A DNA stretch of 64,000 nucleotides, taken from NCBI RefSeq assembly GCF_029227915.1, contig NC_079879.1:16368001-16432000 (forward strand), read 5' to 3'. The notes below the pieces were generated by a model. It did not search any database. It was not told the origin of the DNA and worked only from the letters and a program-made list of their open reading frames with translations. Positions 11,950 through 24,186 of this stretch are shown here, in pieces. The stretch comes from Hydractinia symbiolongicarpus (lineage: Eukaryota > Cnidaria > Hydrozoa > Anthoathecata > Hydractiniidae). Every line of letters starts with the position of its first letter. The stretch's first letter is position 1. Both the position numbers and the translations under genes were made by a program.

Positions 11950-12480
11950 ACCATGATTCTTGGATACAGCTTACTATACATTGATATTAAATCAAGTATC
12001 TGACTTCGGCTTATTACATCCAATAATTACGAATTCATGGGCAGACGGTTGTTTTGAGAAACAACTATTCTGTCTGTTGAACTAAAAATGTTTACCATGA
12101 TTCTTGGATACAGCTTACTACACATTGATATTAGATCAAGTGTTTGACTTCGGCTTATTACATCCAATAATTACGAATTCATGGGCAGACGGTTGTTTTG
12201 AGAAACAACTATTCTGTCTGTCGAACTAAAAATGTTTACCATGATTCTTGGATACAGCTTACTATACATTGATATTATAATCAAGTATTTGACTTCGGCT
12301 TATTACATCCAATAATTACGAATTCATGGGCAGACGGTTGTTTTGAGAAACAACTATTCTGTCTGTTGAATTAAAAATGTTTACCATGATTCTTGGATAC
12401 AGCTTACTATACATTGATATTAAATCAAGTATTTGACTTCGGCTTATTACATCCAATAATTACGAATTCATGGTCAGACG
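11950..12480. repeat. Tandem repeat, about 144-bp period, 3.7 copies
   Basis: Units start with ACCATGATTCTTGGATACAG at about 11950, 12094, 12238 and 12383. Each contains GACTTCGGCTTATTACATCC and an inverted pair GTTGTTTTGAGAAACAAC. Copies differ at only a few positions, so the expansion is recent. The last unit is truncated after GGTCAGACGG. Confidence 0.9.
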
Positions 12481-12612
12481 GTTTTTATTTTGTTTATTTT
12501 CTAAATCAAAATTTTACTTCGCATATTGATTTCACAACAAATATATGAACATATACAATGTTTTTTAATGTATATTATCTGCAACATAGGTTAATTTCAG
12601 TTGTGATTATCA

Positions 12613-13091
12613 TTATGATTGAGATGTGCATATAATACATGAGCAATCTGCAGATGGTGAAGGACAAACTGCATCTTCAATATCATCATCGCAAAACTCG
12701 TCAAGGTCTTTCAGCAAGTTAATATACTTTACTATAGTGATATCAAATTTTTTGATGGTTTCATTCGATAATGCTTTCAGTCGTTGCTCTTCCTCTTGTC
12801 TGGCTTTCATACGAGGATGTGTATTAACGTACAAGAGACGTTCTTGAGTAATTGGCTCGACAAGTGCCCAATTCCTTTCTTTTTCGCATCTTGAAAATGC
12901 AGTGTAAGCTGTACCAAGGTTATTTTTTTCCATCTGAATTGATTGTTGTAACTTGATACGCATGTGGGTGGCAGTTTTACCATCTCCAATCGACATACCC
13001 TGACTTTTAGCAATTGTTATCGCATATCCTGGCATCAATGGCAGGCCATTTCTGCTGCAACAATTAGATTCACATCGACCTTCAACAGCAG
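12613..13091 (-). pseudogene. C-terminal fragment of a PIF1-like helicase
   Basis: About 155 codons on the minus strand. They carry the motif V-like phrase PGYAITIAKSQGMSIG and the motif VI-like phrase GTAYTAFSRCE of PIF1/RecD-type helicases. A charged tail with a Cys pair follows (CSCIIC). Helicases of this type are encoded by Helitrons and some other large eukaryotic elements. Only the C-terminal third is present; the Walker motifs are absent. The frame runs on upstream into the duplicated block (13092 onward), where its first six codons are antisense-unrelated recombinase sequence. The open start is therefore accidental, a junction product. Confidence 0.65.
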
Positions 13092-15671
13092 TAAATTTGT
13101 GTGGAGAAGCCAAGGACTACACTTTGGTATTGAATTGCGGATAAATACACTTTAATAGTGTTATATGTAACGTGGCGAGCTAGAGTTGCAAGGTGCGTTC
13201 AACTGCAGGATATGGTGCGATATGCAGGCTTTTGCAGAAACGAACATAACTACGGTGGCCAGATAAATAAGTTCGTCTAGTGTTTGGAGCAAGAGCAGCA
13301 GTAAAGTAACACCTCAGTTCGTCTTCAAGACTTCCAACACTGATTGAGGTAGTGGAGAGGGTTCTGCTAGTGCGTCTGGACACTTGGTCTTGAATAGTTG
13401 CACCTGTCCTAATTTTTTCCAAAACTCGCTTGGGGATAGCAGGCAATGAGCTTGCAGAGGGAGGAAGAGAAGCGGAGGAAGCAAAAGAAACTTGAGGAGC
13501 AGCAATTGCACAAAAGATATAGCCTGATCGAACAATTTTGGGTATTCAAAAACGGCTATGTGAAATGTTTATAAAATTGATCCTAAAGACTGGACACATA
13601 TAACAAAAAAAAATTAAAAAATCCAACTTGAAGTGAGGTAGGTAGAAGTGAGCCTAAGTAGAAATTGCCAATGAGAAGATCATATGGATCTAAACTAGTA
13701 ATCGGTTGAAAGCAACGCATAATTTTATTATTGGCGTTTAATAAGGTTCCTTGCGCCCAGGAGTCGAGTTAAAATTTATCTAAACTACTCAGGAGTGTTT
13801 CACGAGGCTTAACTCTCTGGTTTCACGGTAGTTCAACTACATTTTGCCGCTTTTCGCCGATCGTTGAGTGATTCCTTGTTTTCTGCCGTAAAATAGTCGA
13901 CTTCGGCGGCAGCCGAAGTGTGGACTTTTGACCCTCTTAAACAAACAAATAATTTTGACGCCAAGAAGAATCGCGCCGAAGTGTGGACTTTTGGACTCTT
14001 GTAAAACAAAGAATATGTGACGTCAAGAAGAATCCCGCCGAAGTCGTCGAAATTTACGGGAAAGAAAGATTGAACTCTACCTTGGTATTGCCTCCCGGTA
14101 GCCGGTCGGTTTGATAGGGTAGGATTCAACATGTCTAAAGGAAGATGCTTTATCCAAAATGCGATTCCGTGGTTTTAAATTTAAATTATTATTAGAATTA
14201 CGTCATTGACGTATTGTTGCGTAATACCGAAATGCATTGGGTGCGCATTTACCAGGAGAGTTCGCGGAAAAAGCCTGGAGGCACAATAAAAATCTAGATG
14301 GTGTCAAAGTTTTTTTTATTATTCTTGGATATTATAAAGAAAAAATAAAAGCTAAAAATAAATCAAAATCGAAATTTTTTTTCCACCGGATACTTTTGTA
14401 GATTGTAAAGAAAAACAGAAATATATATTCGAATCCATGAAAGATGTCAATGTAAAAGTTAGATATCTCGAGATAAAATCATTATCATTTCCCTGTTTAT
14501 CAAAAAGATAAATCATTCGGAGTTGCTGGTGAGTTTTCAGTTATAATAAAAAAAATTGATCTTTTGACCAAGAAAAACAAAAAGCAGTAGTCTTCTTTAA
14601 AAAAGAAAATCTTTGTGTGTTTTACCAACTTAATTTTTTAGATATTAATTTAAAAAATCACAAGATTCTCTTCGAATAAATCAAGAACAAGGAGTCCCCA
14701 ACAAATCCTTTGGTCCGGAACTCCTTTTGTGTTTTTTGGAAAAAAATCTTTTTGGTACGAAGTTTTGTCCCAGCTGATAACTAAACGGATTGTTTGGGTG
14801 ACGAAAACAACTATCCGTCATGTACTTGCTTGGATTGGCGTAAAACCTTGTTGCCATCCGTTATTAGTGGCAATGTCGCAGATGTATCCTGGAAATCTTT
14901 ATCGTCGCGATACACTTTATCTCCTTTTTTCATTTTGGAACATGAAGTTGTTAGCAAGGAGGTTACTTTGGAAGATAACCAAATGTAGAACGATCTTGTG
15001 TAGCCCGTAATATCCCCCGAGCCCGCGGGCCTTTGCCTCATTACGGAGTTTCATACCGCGCAGGTCTGGGCGCTAGCGAAGCGCTTGTAGGGACAAATTT
15101 TTGGCTTGTTTTCATTTGTCTCGATAGCCCAAATAATTTTCATGATCAGTTTTTCACAACTATTCTGGTTACTGCTGCGAAAAGAGGCAGAAATGCAAAA
15201 TCCTGCCTGATGTTTCTTCAACTAATTTTTTACTTTAACTGACGTTTTGCTTTTTAATAACACGTTTAAATGGTGTTGCTAACCCTCTTTGTGGTATATT
15301 GACATGGGTAAGATGTTGGAATAGAAGAAAACTTAAATTACTGACTCTTATAGAGAGGCAAGAGAAGACATATTGTTGATGTTGGTTTTAGGGGTTAGCT
15401 TCCTGAAGTTTCAAGCTACATATACCATACATTTTGTGTTGTGAGGAATAAAGTAATGGTTAAAAAGAAACACTATTCTATCATTATCAGCGCACTTTTG
15501 TAAGAAGAAATAAAAATTACAGCTAGCTATAAAAAGACTTAAAGGAAGTTTTTTTACAGTAAGCTATAGCTAGCCTAGCTATATATGGATCTGCAAGTTT
15601 GACATGGATTAACGTGGAAGAGCATTTAATAAAGGATTTATTTGCAAAGTATAGCTAACTAGTTATATAAA
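13092..15671. repeat. 2,580-bp duplicated block, copy 2
   Basis: Second copy of 4128-6707, near-identical. Here the recombinase gene is cut after the core-binding domain and joined to the helicase fragment. The right edge departs from copy 1 after CTAACTAGTTATATAAA. Both copies share the frameshift in the recombinase, so copying happened after the gene had decayed, or the shift marks an intron edge. Confidence 0.9.
13180..13500 (-). pseudogene. Tyrosine recombinase N-terminal fragment, copy 2
   Basis: Same Ser-rich leader and core-binding domain as at 4216-4560, differing at about two residues (AAHT against APNT). The catalytic domain is missing because the duplicated block stops at 13092. 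Non-functional fragment. Confidence 0.75.
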
Positions 15672-16865
15672 AAAGAGCACAGATGAAATCGACTGAAAAT
15701 AAAATACACACTTCAATGATATAATGACTGGCTTTGACTTTTCGTTAAAAGTTATTATATATAAATATTACATAACTAGCTAGAAAGGGATATATATAAT
15801 AGCATGTTACACTGTATTAATGTGTTCTTAATTTCGGTAAAATGCAAGAATAAATTTAGGTAAGGTCCACTTTTGCAATTTTGTGATAGCTATAGTAATT
15901 TGGTACATTGACATAAGAAAAATTTGGCACCCGAAAATATTTGACGAAAACAGTTAAAGTCACTAAATTTGTTTAAAATGTTGTTTTCCATTAAATTTGT
16001 TTATTTTAACCACAGTATGTTATTTTATTTTATATTTCGCAGCGGTTGAAACTTTGTACTTTACAGATTAAAATTATTCCAATGCAAAATTGAGGCGTAG
16101 CAATTTTAAAGGCTAAGTTGGTGTTTGAACTGCACTGTTAAGTTGAGTGATATTAGAAATGATCCTATTTTTTAGCATCTGGGCACTTACCCACCTATAT
16201 ATCTGATTACTGTATGAGTAAGGCTACGATATATATATGAGTGACCCAGTGTGACCCCTAGCTAACAAAAACTACAACGAGACAGATACAGCCAGCTTTG
16301 TGACAATTTTTAATTTGGTTTATAAAAAATGTAGGTAGCTCCGCCCTGGTTAGTTAAATAAAGTTTCTAGCAAACACAAAATAAGAAATTTTGGAATTGT
16401 TTTTTAATATTATAGCTAGCTAGGTATCTTTTTAATGGGCATGAATTAGTTTAGAAAAAAAAACATTGTTTTCTTTACTTGTGTTTAATGAGCTATATTA
16501 TTTTGGGTGTGCTAGTAGCTATATAAATCTTGAATGACATGCTAGCAATTCCTCTTTGATCAGCACTGTGATATTTTTAAGACAATATTAAAACTTGTGA
16601 TGTAACTAACTACCAAAATAAGGTTTCTTTTTCATGATGAGTGTACCCCACAACTTGAAGTAATTAAATTAATACCAAGTTTAGGTCTTAAACCTTCATA
16701 ATATACAATCTTATGTCAATACTGAGTATCCTTCCTTTAAATAATTGTAAAATCAATATATCGCACCGGTTTAAAAAGTAAAAATACAAAGGAAAAAGTG
16801 AATAATTCTCTTGGTACTGCATGTTTTTCTTAGCAAATGCCTTACGCTATGCGGGGGATATAAAA
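15672..16865. other. Non-coding stretch
   Basis: AT-rich with many GCTAGC/TAGCTA palindromic bits and no coding frame. Nothing identified. Confidence 0.4.
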
Positions 16866-16867
16866 AT

Positions 16868-17570
16868 TTGTCCCTACAAGCGCTTCGCTAGTGCCCAGAC
16901 CTGCGCGGTATGAAACTCCGTAATCTCTTAATTGTTTCACGGTATATGCATTCATATCATCCTCTTTATTATATGAATGTTAGAGCTCAACCAACAACAT
17001 TTCTGGGACAGACTTCGACTAGGGGATTTTCCCTATATTGTGCAATGAAGCGTGACGCCATTTCTAGGGCAGTTTACTCATTTGCTGTATGATGTGCGTG
17101 CGCGACTGTCCCAGAACATACATTTTACTATCTCTAGGAAGACAATTTGGTTGTGGAAAGACCAAAAGTTATAGGATCAACATATTTAAGTAAAAAATTC
17201 CAACCTCTCCTAAAACCAAAACCAAAAAAATCGGCGTGTTCGGGAAGAGTCGGCTTGGCTGCTGAAAAAAAAGTTTTCATCCATAATCAACATTGTCTCT
17301 AAAAAAGAAGAAAATCATGCGACATCTGTGGTTGAAGAGTTCCCTGAATACGATCCTTCTGTCATTTATGATGTACCAATGGAGCAGGAGCAGTTTAATG
17401 ACGCTGCTGCTCAACTACCAATAAAATCTGGATAAATCGGGGATCTGGGTAATAAGTGCGTCTTAAGGAAGCCATATTTAATGCCGAAGTATTTTAAATA
17501 TGAGTTAATTTTAAAATTTTAAACCACGAAATGGCATTTTGGATAAAGCATCTTCCATGTCTAAAGGCTA
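16868..17570 (-). mobile_element. Shorter inverted relative of the duplicated block
   Basis: About 16868-16925 is the inverted match of about 6065-6135 and 15030-15100 (GCGCAGGTCTGGGC, AGCGAAGCGCTTGTAGGGAC). About 17521-17575 is the inverted match of about 5165-5210 and 14130-14175 (CATGTCTAAAGG, GATGCTTTATCCAAAATG). The two shared ends enclose different contents, as expected for members of one transposon family with different cargo or deletions. Exact termini were not established. Confidence 0.55.
17220..17434 (+). pseudogene. Exon-like coding remnant inside the inverted relative
   Basis: One frame stays open for about 70 codons. It has coding-like composition: basic at first (KNRRVREESAWLLKKKF), then acidic (VVEEFPEYDPSVIYDVPMEQ), ending at a TAA. 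It has no start codon of its own, so it would be a terminal exon or a decayed gene. The basic-then-acidic layout recalls transposon-encoded Myb/MADF-type accessory proteins, but that is only an impression. Confidence 0.3.
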
Positions 17571-17575
17571 AGGAA

Positions 17576-20550
17576 GCTTTGTATTGACTTGCAGCAAGTA
17601 AATGGAAGGCTTGAATATATGATCCCGAATGAAGTTGAGCAATGTTGCTAAGAAGAAACATGACTGGAAAACATTTATTCTCTGTGTCGCTTGGGATTGC
17701 AGAAGAAAGCAGTTTGGCAGAACAAAATCGTAGCCTTAACTTTATAATGATAACGTTTTCAGGTACATCTGTTTACTGTTAATCCCATTAATTTTGAGCT
17801 TTCTATTGCTGTGCTAGCAAGTGTGAGCATGAAACTGTTTAGAGTTTCACTTTCAACAAATCTAAAAGGCCTGTCTCAAACTCAAAGTTCTTGTGTTGTC
17901 TTGGGGTTACCCACAAGTAACAAGACAATTGATAGCAATACAATAAATCGAATAGCTGCCTAACAACTTGTATGTTTACTTTGTAGATTCAAAGCTTCTG
18001 GCAATAGACACTTTTTAAACGATTTCTTAAAATGCCACAAGACCACAGACGAGAACACTAGTCGTGACTAGTTTTGAGAGAATGACTTCAACAAGACTTG
18101 ATGATGATTGGTTTAAAAGCTCTAATCTTATATTGAAATAATTCCTAGGAACGATGTTAATTATAAAAATTAGGAAAAAAGCATGGTTTTAATTAATTGG
18201 TGAAATGACGAAAGTTTTTCACATTTCACTAAAGAAGTTATGCTGACGGGCATGGAAAATGTTTGTGGTTCTACCAACATAACGAAAATGACTTAGCATA
18301 TATACATATACAACGCTATCATGATGGACACAAAATGTGTGTAGTTAACGATATCTGTTTTTAAATGATTTGTTTTCTTAGAAATTTTAGTTAGTTAGTG
18401 TTTATGGCTAACAGCTAGATATTTCCAAGTTTGATTCAACATTTCAAGGTCTTAGCCAAAAACGGTTACTGAAAAATAAAACATTGTTTGTTTTTTTTGG
18501 TTGGCTAAGGGCTAAATATTTTTGACTGAATGTTTTGCTAAATCAGTGGTCATTCACTTGTTATGGTAGGTTGTGTTGTTTTTAATTAGCTATTGCTGCG
18601 TAAAAACCAAATTTTATATACTTACTTGTGCAAAATCATGATATAGTTTTGCTATTTTTATGTTATTTATCTGTTATTGTTTATGGTGTACTATGATCTA
18701 ATAATACAAATAAAGCCTATTTACAATGCAGTTTGTGTTGTTGTTGTTGCTTATTTCTCTATCTGTCTCCTTTTTCATGTGATTAAATGTTTCAAATAGA
18801 TTAAGTATGAAAAGTTTTTATTAGTAATAGATACCGTTTTGCATGTCTTTTACAGAATATAGTTTCTCCAAATTTATAGCCTAGTCTTAATTCTTTGAAA
18901 ACATTTTGCTGTAATTGAAAAATGTATTATAAGATTGAAAAGGGAAAACACGAGGCCAAAATTTCACGCAGATACAATTTACTATATACAGGTTAGAGCA
19001 GGATCGTATCATAATCGTCTATCGCGGTGAATGAACATAAACAACACTGTACATAACATAACGAGTTATCATAATGGCAACCTGGCTACAAGGTTGGCGT
19101 TACTGGTATAAAAGACATAATGGCTCTAGGGTAGTTAAAAAGTGACAGTTTCTGGGCTCCTAACATGATATAATATATAAAATGAAACAAACCGACCTGG
19201 CTACATGCAATATCTGTCCTGAAGAAATATCTGAAGGTTTCTCCTGATCCCAGAGGTACATGATCCAAAATTTGCTAGAGTCATTGGTTGTCATTGGATG
19301 CGCTGCCATTATAGTAATTGAAGCCAAAAGATGGAGCTGATGATATTAGTAGGTTGCAGTGATAGATGCTTCTTGAAAACGTGGAGCTTGTAAAGTTCTT
19401 AAGAAGATATCTTTGTGAAGAAGATTTAACTGTCTGTCGTCGTTGAAAAATTGCGTCCTTGTTGCTTCAACAAACTTGCAAACGGTTGCAAAAACTTTTC
19501 AAATTTCTTCTTATGTTAAGACGTCCGCCATCTTAACGGTCAGCATGCGAAAATCAAACCAAACTATTAGCAAAATGTGATGATGGAAACTAGTTGACTT
19601 TAGCTGCTCCCATTTTATAGGTAGGCAAGGCAATCTTAGGGGCCTGGATCTACAACAGTATTGGTTAGTTACCTTGAGGGCCCCTAGTGTTCATGCCTTG
19701 TGACCACCCTTTTCACTAGTCTACCATTCTAGATTTGGAATAACATTGAGTTTCTAAAGTATATCCTTCAATGATGCTAGTAGCCATCTTTGTTGACACT
19801 TGAATACTGAATGCAATCACAGCCAAGCCTCTCAACAAGGTATAAGTACTTACTTCAGGAACCGCAATTAACATGTGGTGAACTGTTGGTCCACCACCAT
19901 GAAATATCAGTATTTTAAGTTGTTGAATTATAATTAAATATTATTGAATTAAATAAAAAGGAGTACGGACGCTTATCATTTAAAATACTTTACGGTGGAG
20001 TGCTGTAAGTCAGTGTTTTTATATTAAATGATATGCATACGGCCAGTGAAATAGAAGCAGACTTTGGCGGTGGGAAAAAAATGCTGATGGCGATAGTATT
20101 CATCGATCGATTATCATGTATCAAGCTAAGTTCAAGATAGCCACAGCATATAACTATTGTGGATTATTTAACCTTTCTTTTTCAGCCTAATTTGTTCTTT
20201 TTTTGTTTTTAATAGTAAGAACACAAATTCTGAATTTAGCCTCATTTTGTTCTCATTTTTGTAACGTAATATTCTCGGCACATAATTGTTTCTGCATTGT
20301 TCTTATTTTGATTTGCGTTGTTCTTAGTTTTGAAAACAATGGTTGAGTCTGAGGCTGTTCTTATTTTGTTTTTATTTTTTGGCAAAATCTGAGGGTCGTG
20401 TATAAAACTGTTCTTATATAAAAAAGCGGTATATATACACTCAAAAATACGCTCTTTCCTTTGTCACGTAATATAATGAAATAAATATAAACTAACTATA
20501 CAAAATGGTGGCACTGATCTGATATGATGTTTTACATCTTTATACCTAGA
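17576..20550. other. Non-coding stretch
   Basis: About 3 kb, AT-rich, with only short random frames. Around 20170-20370 the words TTGTTCTTATTTTG/TTGTTCTCATTTTTG recur in an irregular array. No gene supported. Confidence 0.4.
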
Positions 20551-20555
20551 GTTTC

Positions 20556-20792
20556 TTAATATTCTCTTTCTTCCTTCAATAACTTTTTCGTATCTTCTTG
20601 AACGGCGATTTTCTTGTAGTTAAAACCGGATTGGAAACTTTTCAGGCAGGATTCCAAGAAGTGTAAATAAATCGTTCCCTGTCGCTTTCTGAAAGTTCCA
20701 GCTTTGTCAGTGAATTCGACTACTCCTTCTGTTTGCACAATCAAATAATCATCATTTGTTATTGCTTTGTAGCACTCCTTAGAGCCACACCT
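20556..20792 (-). CDS. Candidate terminal exon of an unrecognised gene
   Basis: A minus-strand frame with coding-like composition begins just after a good acceptor (TTATTTTTACAG|GTGTGGC, exon start about 20792). It runs about 78 codons to a TAA. It opens with CGSKECYKAI, which could complete a zinc-binding Cys set started in an upstream exon. It continues with a Lys/Glu-rich end. I found no upstream partner exon by eye, and the family is unknown to me. It may also belong to a decayed element. Confidence 0.35.
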   Translation of the reverse strand, partial: RCGSKECYKAITNDDYLIVQTEGVVEFTDKAGTFRKRQGTIYLHFLESCLKSFQSGFNYKKIAVQEDTKKLLKEEREY

Positions 20793-20819
20793 GTAAAAAT
20801 AAGACTTATTTCTGTTCAT

Positions 20820-22190
20820 CTGTTACTTACACAGTTGAGTATGCACCAAATTAATAAACCTGACGTGTACAGTAGGAGGAAATAAAAGTGCAGGTACAAA
20901 CCATTTTATGCTTGATTTAAGACGTAGTGTCATCTTTTAGTTAGTTATCAAATCTTGCGGTACCGTACATATGGGTCGCGGTCATGGGGGTGGGTGGCTG
21001 GGACTTTTCCCCACTTTTTTCTTTTTTTTAAATTACAATATATTTCAAAGTAAAAAAGAAGCCGTTTTAGGGGTTGTTCTTTTTTTTTACTTTTTTAACC
21101 CATCGGAACCCATCCTCGTCCCCTCGTCTTGTTTTTACAGAGTGACCAAGAGTGTCTTTTTGCTGCTATTAATTTCGCCAAAAAAGAAAATAGCCCTAGG
21201 AACAAGGTTGCCGCGAACCCTGTGACATTATCATCATCATCATTCTCGGCTTCTCACTTGCACACGATATAAATTTTTAATTAGAAGAGAAGAAGCTCGG
21301 AAAGTAAAAGTTCTCAAAACAATACAACAGTAAACTTGTTAATTTCTTGAAAAAAGAAATCATTGCTTTTTAAAAAGAGACTTGAAGATAACAGAAAAAA
21401 TTGATAAAAAATGCTTTGAAATTGTAGGAAGTAATGGCTAGAAAAAAAGGTTTTATTTTTAAGCTTTTTAGGCTTTTTTAACGAATCTTCTCGGTGTGGA
21501 TGGAGCTTTATTCATAGTATAGTTAATTTTTCTTTAGCTATTAGCACACAGGTTATGACACACATTTTTTAATTTGCTTGTTTAATTCAGTACATGAAGA
21601 TTTCGGCACATAATAAATGAAAGATAGCATTTTTCGCATTCACGGAACAAAAACAAAAAGAAAACGTGTTAGCTAGCTGCAGGTGAATTTACTTACTTTT
21701 TCTGTTAAAAAGCATCGTGTTTTCTAAGAAACCTTACATGTTGTTAATTAGCTTTATTTCTTCTTACACGTGAAGGACTGGAAAAGGAAAGAAAAACTTT
21801 CATGTGGGGGAAAAATAAAGAAGACTCGACGCATGCGTGTGATTTTGGGTGATTATGGCTGGTTCTGGCTGATTCTGGGTGGTTCTGGGTAGTTCCATTG
21901 TTTACCAATACCCAGGCCATGTCTTGAATAAAACTATGCCAGAGCTACAAAAAGCACCCGCTAAAAAAAATTACGAGTGCTATGGTGTGCGAAAAATCGC
22001 ACTCGTAAGCAAAATTTACTAGTGCGATGTGAATATTTGCAAGTGTGATTCACACTTCACTATTTTTTGTTTACCAGAACGTTATGTTTTTTAAGCTGCA
22101 TAACGCCCCTAAAATTAGATTGTTTTGCGTCGGCAATAAAAATGCCGACGTGAGATACATTTCAGCTGATTTGGAAATGGAGTACAAGTT
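20820..22190. repeat. Non-coding, with dispersed repeat pieces and hairpins
   Basis: About 21848-21915 is the inverted copy of about 2065-2110. At about 21960-22160 short inverted pairs occur (GTGTGCGA/TCGCAC and CGTCGGCAATAAAAATGCCGACG). They resemble the hairpins of the MITE at 56389-57569. No gene seen. Confidence 0.4.
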
Positions 22191-22199
22191 CCATTGACC

Positions 22200-22515
22200 T
22201 ACCTACGCGATGGTGTACTTCGTTAAGTTAATAGTTCACTGCTAACTGGCTTTCTATGTTTCGAGATGAACTCATTAGGAAGTACGTTGAGCACGTGCTC
22301 TTTACGAACTGAAGGTCAGGGCATCATTAGGTTGTATATCGCAGAAGTCGCCGGTGACATGCGTCGAAAATGCTTATCACGGGCACAGTTCAACATGTAG
22401 CAAACTGTACAGGAGACTCAATTGATAGAGTCTTCGCAGAACATCTCTCCTAACAAAACCGAGGGCAGGGCTGACTTATTGCCTGCTGTGTCTTGTTGGA
22501 GAGAGAACTTCCGGA
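22200..22515. other. GC-richer unexplained segment with a long hairpin
   Basis: Noticeably less AT-rich than its surroundings. It contains an imperfect inverted repeat at about 22440-22505 (CTCTCCTAACAA against TTGTTGGAGAGAG, with GGCAGGG/CCTGC inside). On the + strand a 17-codon stub (FRDELIRKY...) resembles the N-terminus of integrase-core proteins common in invertebrate genomes, then stops. It could be a decayed element or a structured RNA. Confidence 0.3.
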
Positions 22516-22519
22516 CTTC

Positions 22520-24180
22520 TTTTTAATACGATATGCTTTTGTGCACTCTCATTGTGTATGAACAAAATTTTGTTTTATTAAACAACTTTTTTTAGTATTT
22601 ATTTTTGATTCACGTCATACTCTCCTTGTGTACAAACAATTATTTGTTTAAAAACAGTTTCTTTCGTTTTTATATTTGTGGGCCACCAGAAGGTATTTTA
22701 ATCTTTAGCTATCTGGTGGTGAAAGTATAAAAATACATTTCAATTATTGCGCAACACCTTTTTTCCTGCTGTTCAAAAAAAGTTAAAAAGATAATTCTAG
22801 TAAAAATAAAATATTACAAGGTCAGGGGCGGATCCAGACTTTTTCAAGACTTAGTCAAGACTGAGTCTTGAATTTAGCAGCTGGGGGCTAAATTTTAAGC
22901 TTTGCGGTTACAAAAATCGCCGAAAATTGTCTTCCGATTTATCTAGTTATTAATAAAATTGACCAAAAGAAACGCTAAGCTATAACAAAATCTCCTAAGA
23001 ACATCTTTTATAAGAATCAAATCTCTGTCTTACACGTCTTATTTTAGATAGATAAAACCACTAAAATTAACAGGGATTAACTACAATAAAGTGAGACAAT
23101 TGTGAATATATTTCATTATTTATAAACTCCTGCTGTTTCTGCCAATATCAGGCTTCATCAGCATGACTAGGTGAATCAAATGATCACACCAGCCATGGAC
23201 AGCAAAATAAAACACAATAATAACAAAAACAATAAGAATATGGAAAGATCAGGATAATGAAAATGAAATATACATACATGTGATATGATACAAACACCCC
23301 TCAACCCACGTATTTGTTCAGATATATTTGTTTATTCATACGGCTAAACTCAAGTTTCGTTTGAACTTTAAAAGAAGAATTACGAAGGGCTTTTTACTGC
23401 TTTTTGCATGCTGAAATAGGAAAATGCAACTTTCAGTTAAGAAAGTTGCAACCTGGAAAAAGGGGAACGTAATGATTTGGCTTGAAGTCTACACCAGACT
23501 TAACAATATCTTCATAACAAAATAAAATTTTTAACTGATCTTCATCAGGTAAAATAGATGGGTGTGGCGATATACACTGTGTAAAGAAAGTTGTAACAAA
23601 CTGTAACAAACCGAATTGTGGGTAAAATGTGTTAATTTTTCTCTTTATTACTGTTGACAAGGCAAGTATTGATAGAAAAGGAAACCATGTCTTGGGGGTA
23701 CAGTTGTTGATTGCTTCTGCTTTAACTGCCTCCTCAGGAGAAAGAGTCATATCACAAACAATATGGGAAAGGGAAAATCTTAATAAACTTTTCTCAGATA
23801 TGAAAATATTTGCCTTTTGGTTTTTAAAAGCAAATTGAAAACAAAGATGATTGGAATAAAAGGAAGGATGCAAGAAAAGTTCTATGGATGTCAGGATTCT
23901 CAAAACATCAACAAGAGAATTATCACCTATACCTATACCAACGATGCTGAGCTGTATAGACAGTCTCCTGATGGATTGGATCTAAAAATAATATATTTTA
24001 CCATGACCTTTTACTCAACAAACTTTGTTTCTTAATAGTCATTTGAAGAGTTGTTTTTTTTCATCACCAACCTTACTTATCCAGATGTCAAGTTCTTGCT
24101 TCTAATAACAACACAAATATTAATTGAGAAAGAATTCCTCCGCAATGCTGAAAATTCTGTTCAAAGCTCATATTACAAAA
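22520..24180. other. Mostly non-coding, with a decayed coding trace
   Basis: On the minus strand about 23440-23760 keeps an open frame with phrases such as NCTPKTWFPFLSILALS and INTFYPQFG. These are reminiscent of the vertnin/OTU-like proteins found in invertebrate transposons. I consider this a weak resemblance. A hammerhead-like motif lies at 23131-23161 (listed separately). Otherwise nothing. Confidence 0.3.
23131..23161 (-). ncRNA. Hammerhead-ribozyme-like core motif
   Basis: On the minus strand CTGATGA is followed by a short GCC/GGC stem with loop TGATATT and then GAAAC, the order of the hammerhead core (C3-A9, stem II, G12-A14). Penelope-like retroelements carry minimal hammerheads of this kind. 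Against it: an A faces an A where stem II should start with a pair, and stem I complementarity is not evident. It is likely a decayed remnant. Confidence 0.3.
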
Positions 24181-24186
24181 ACAATA

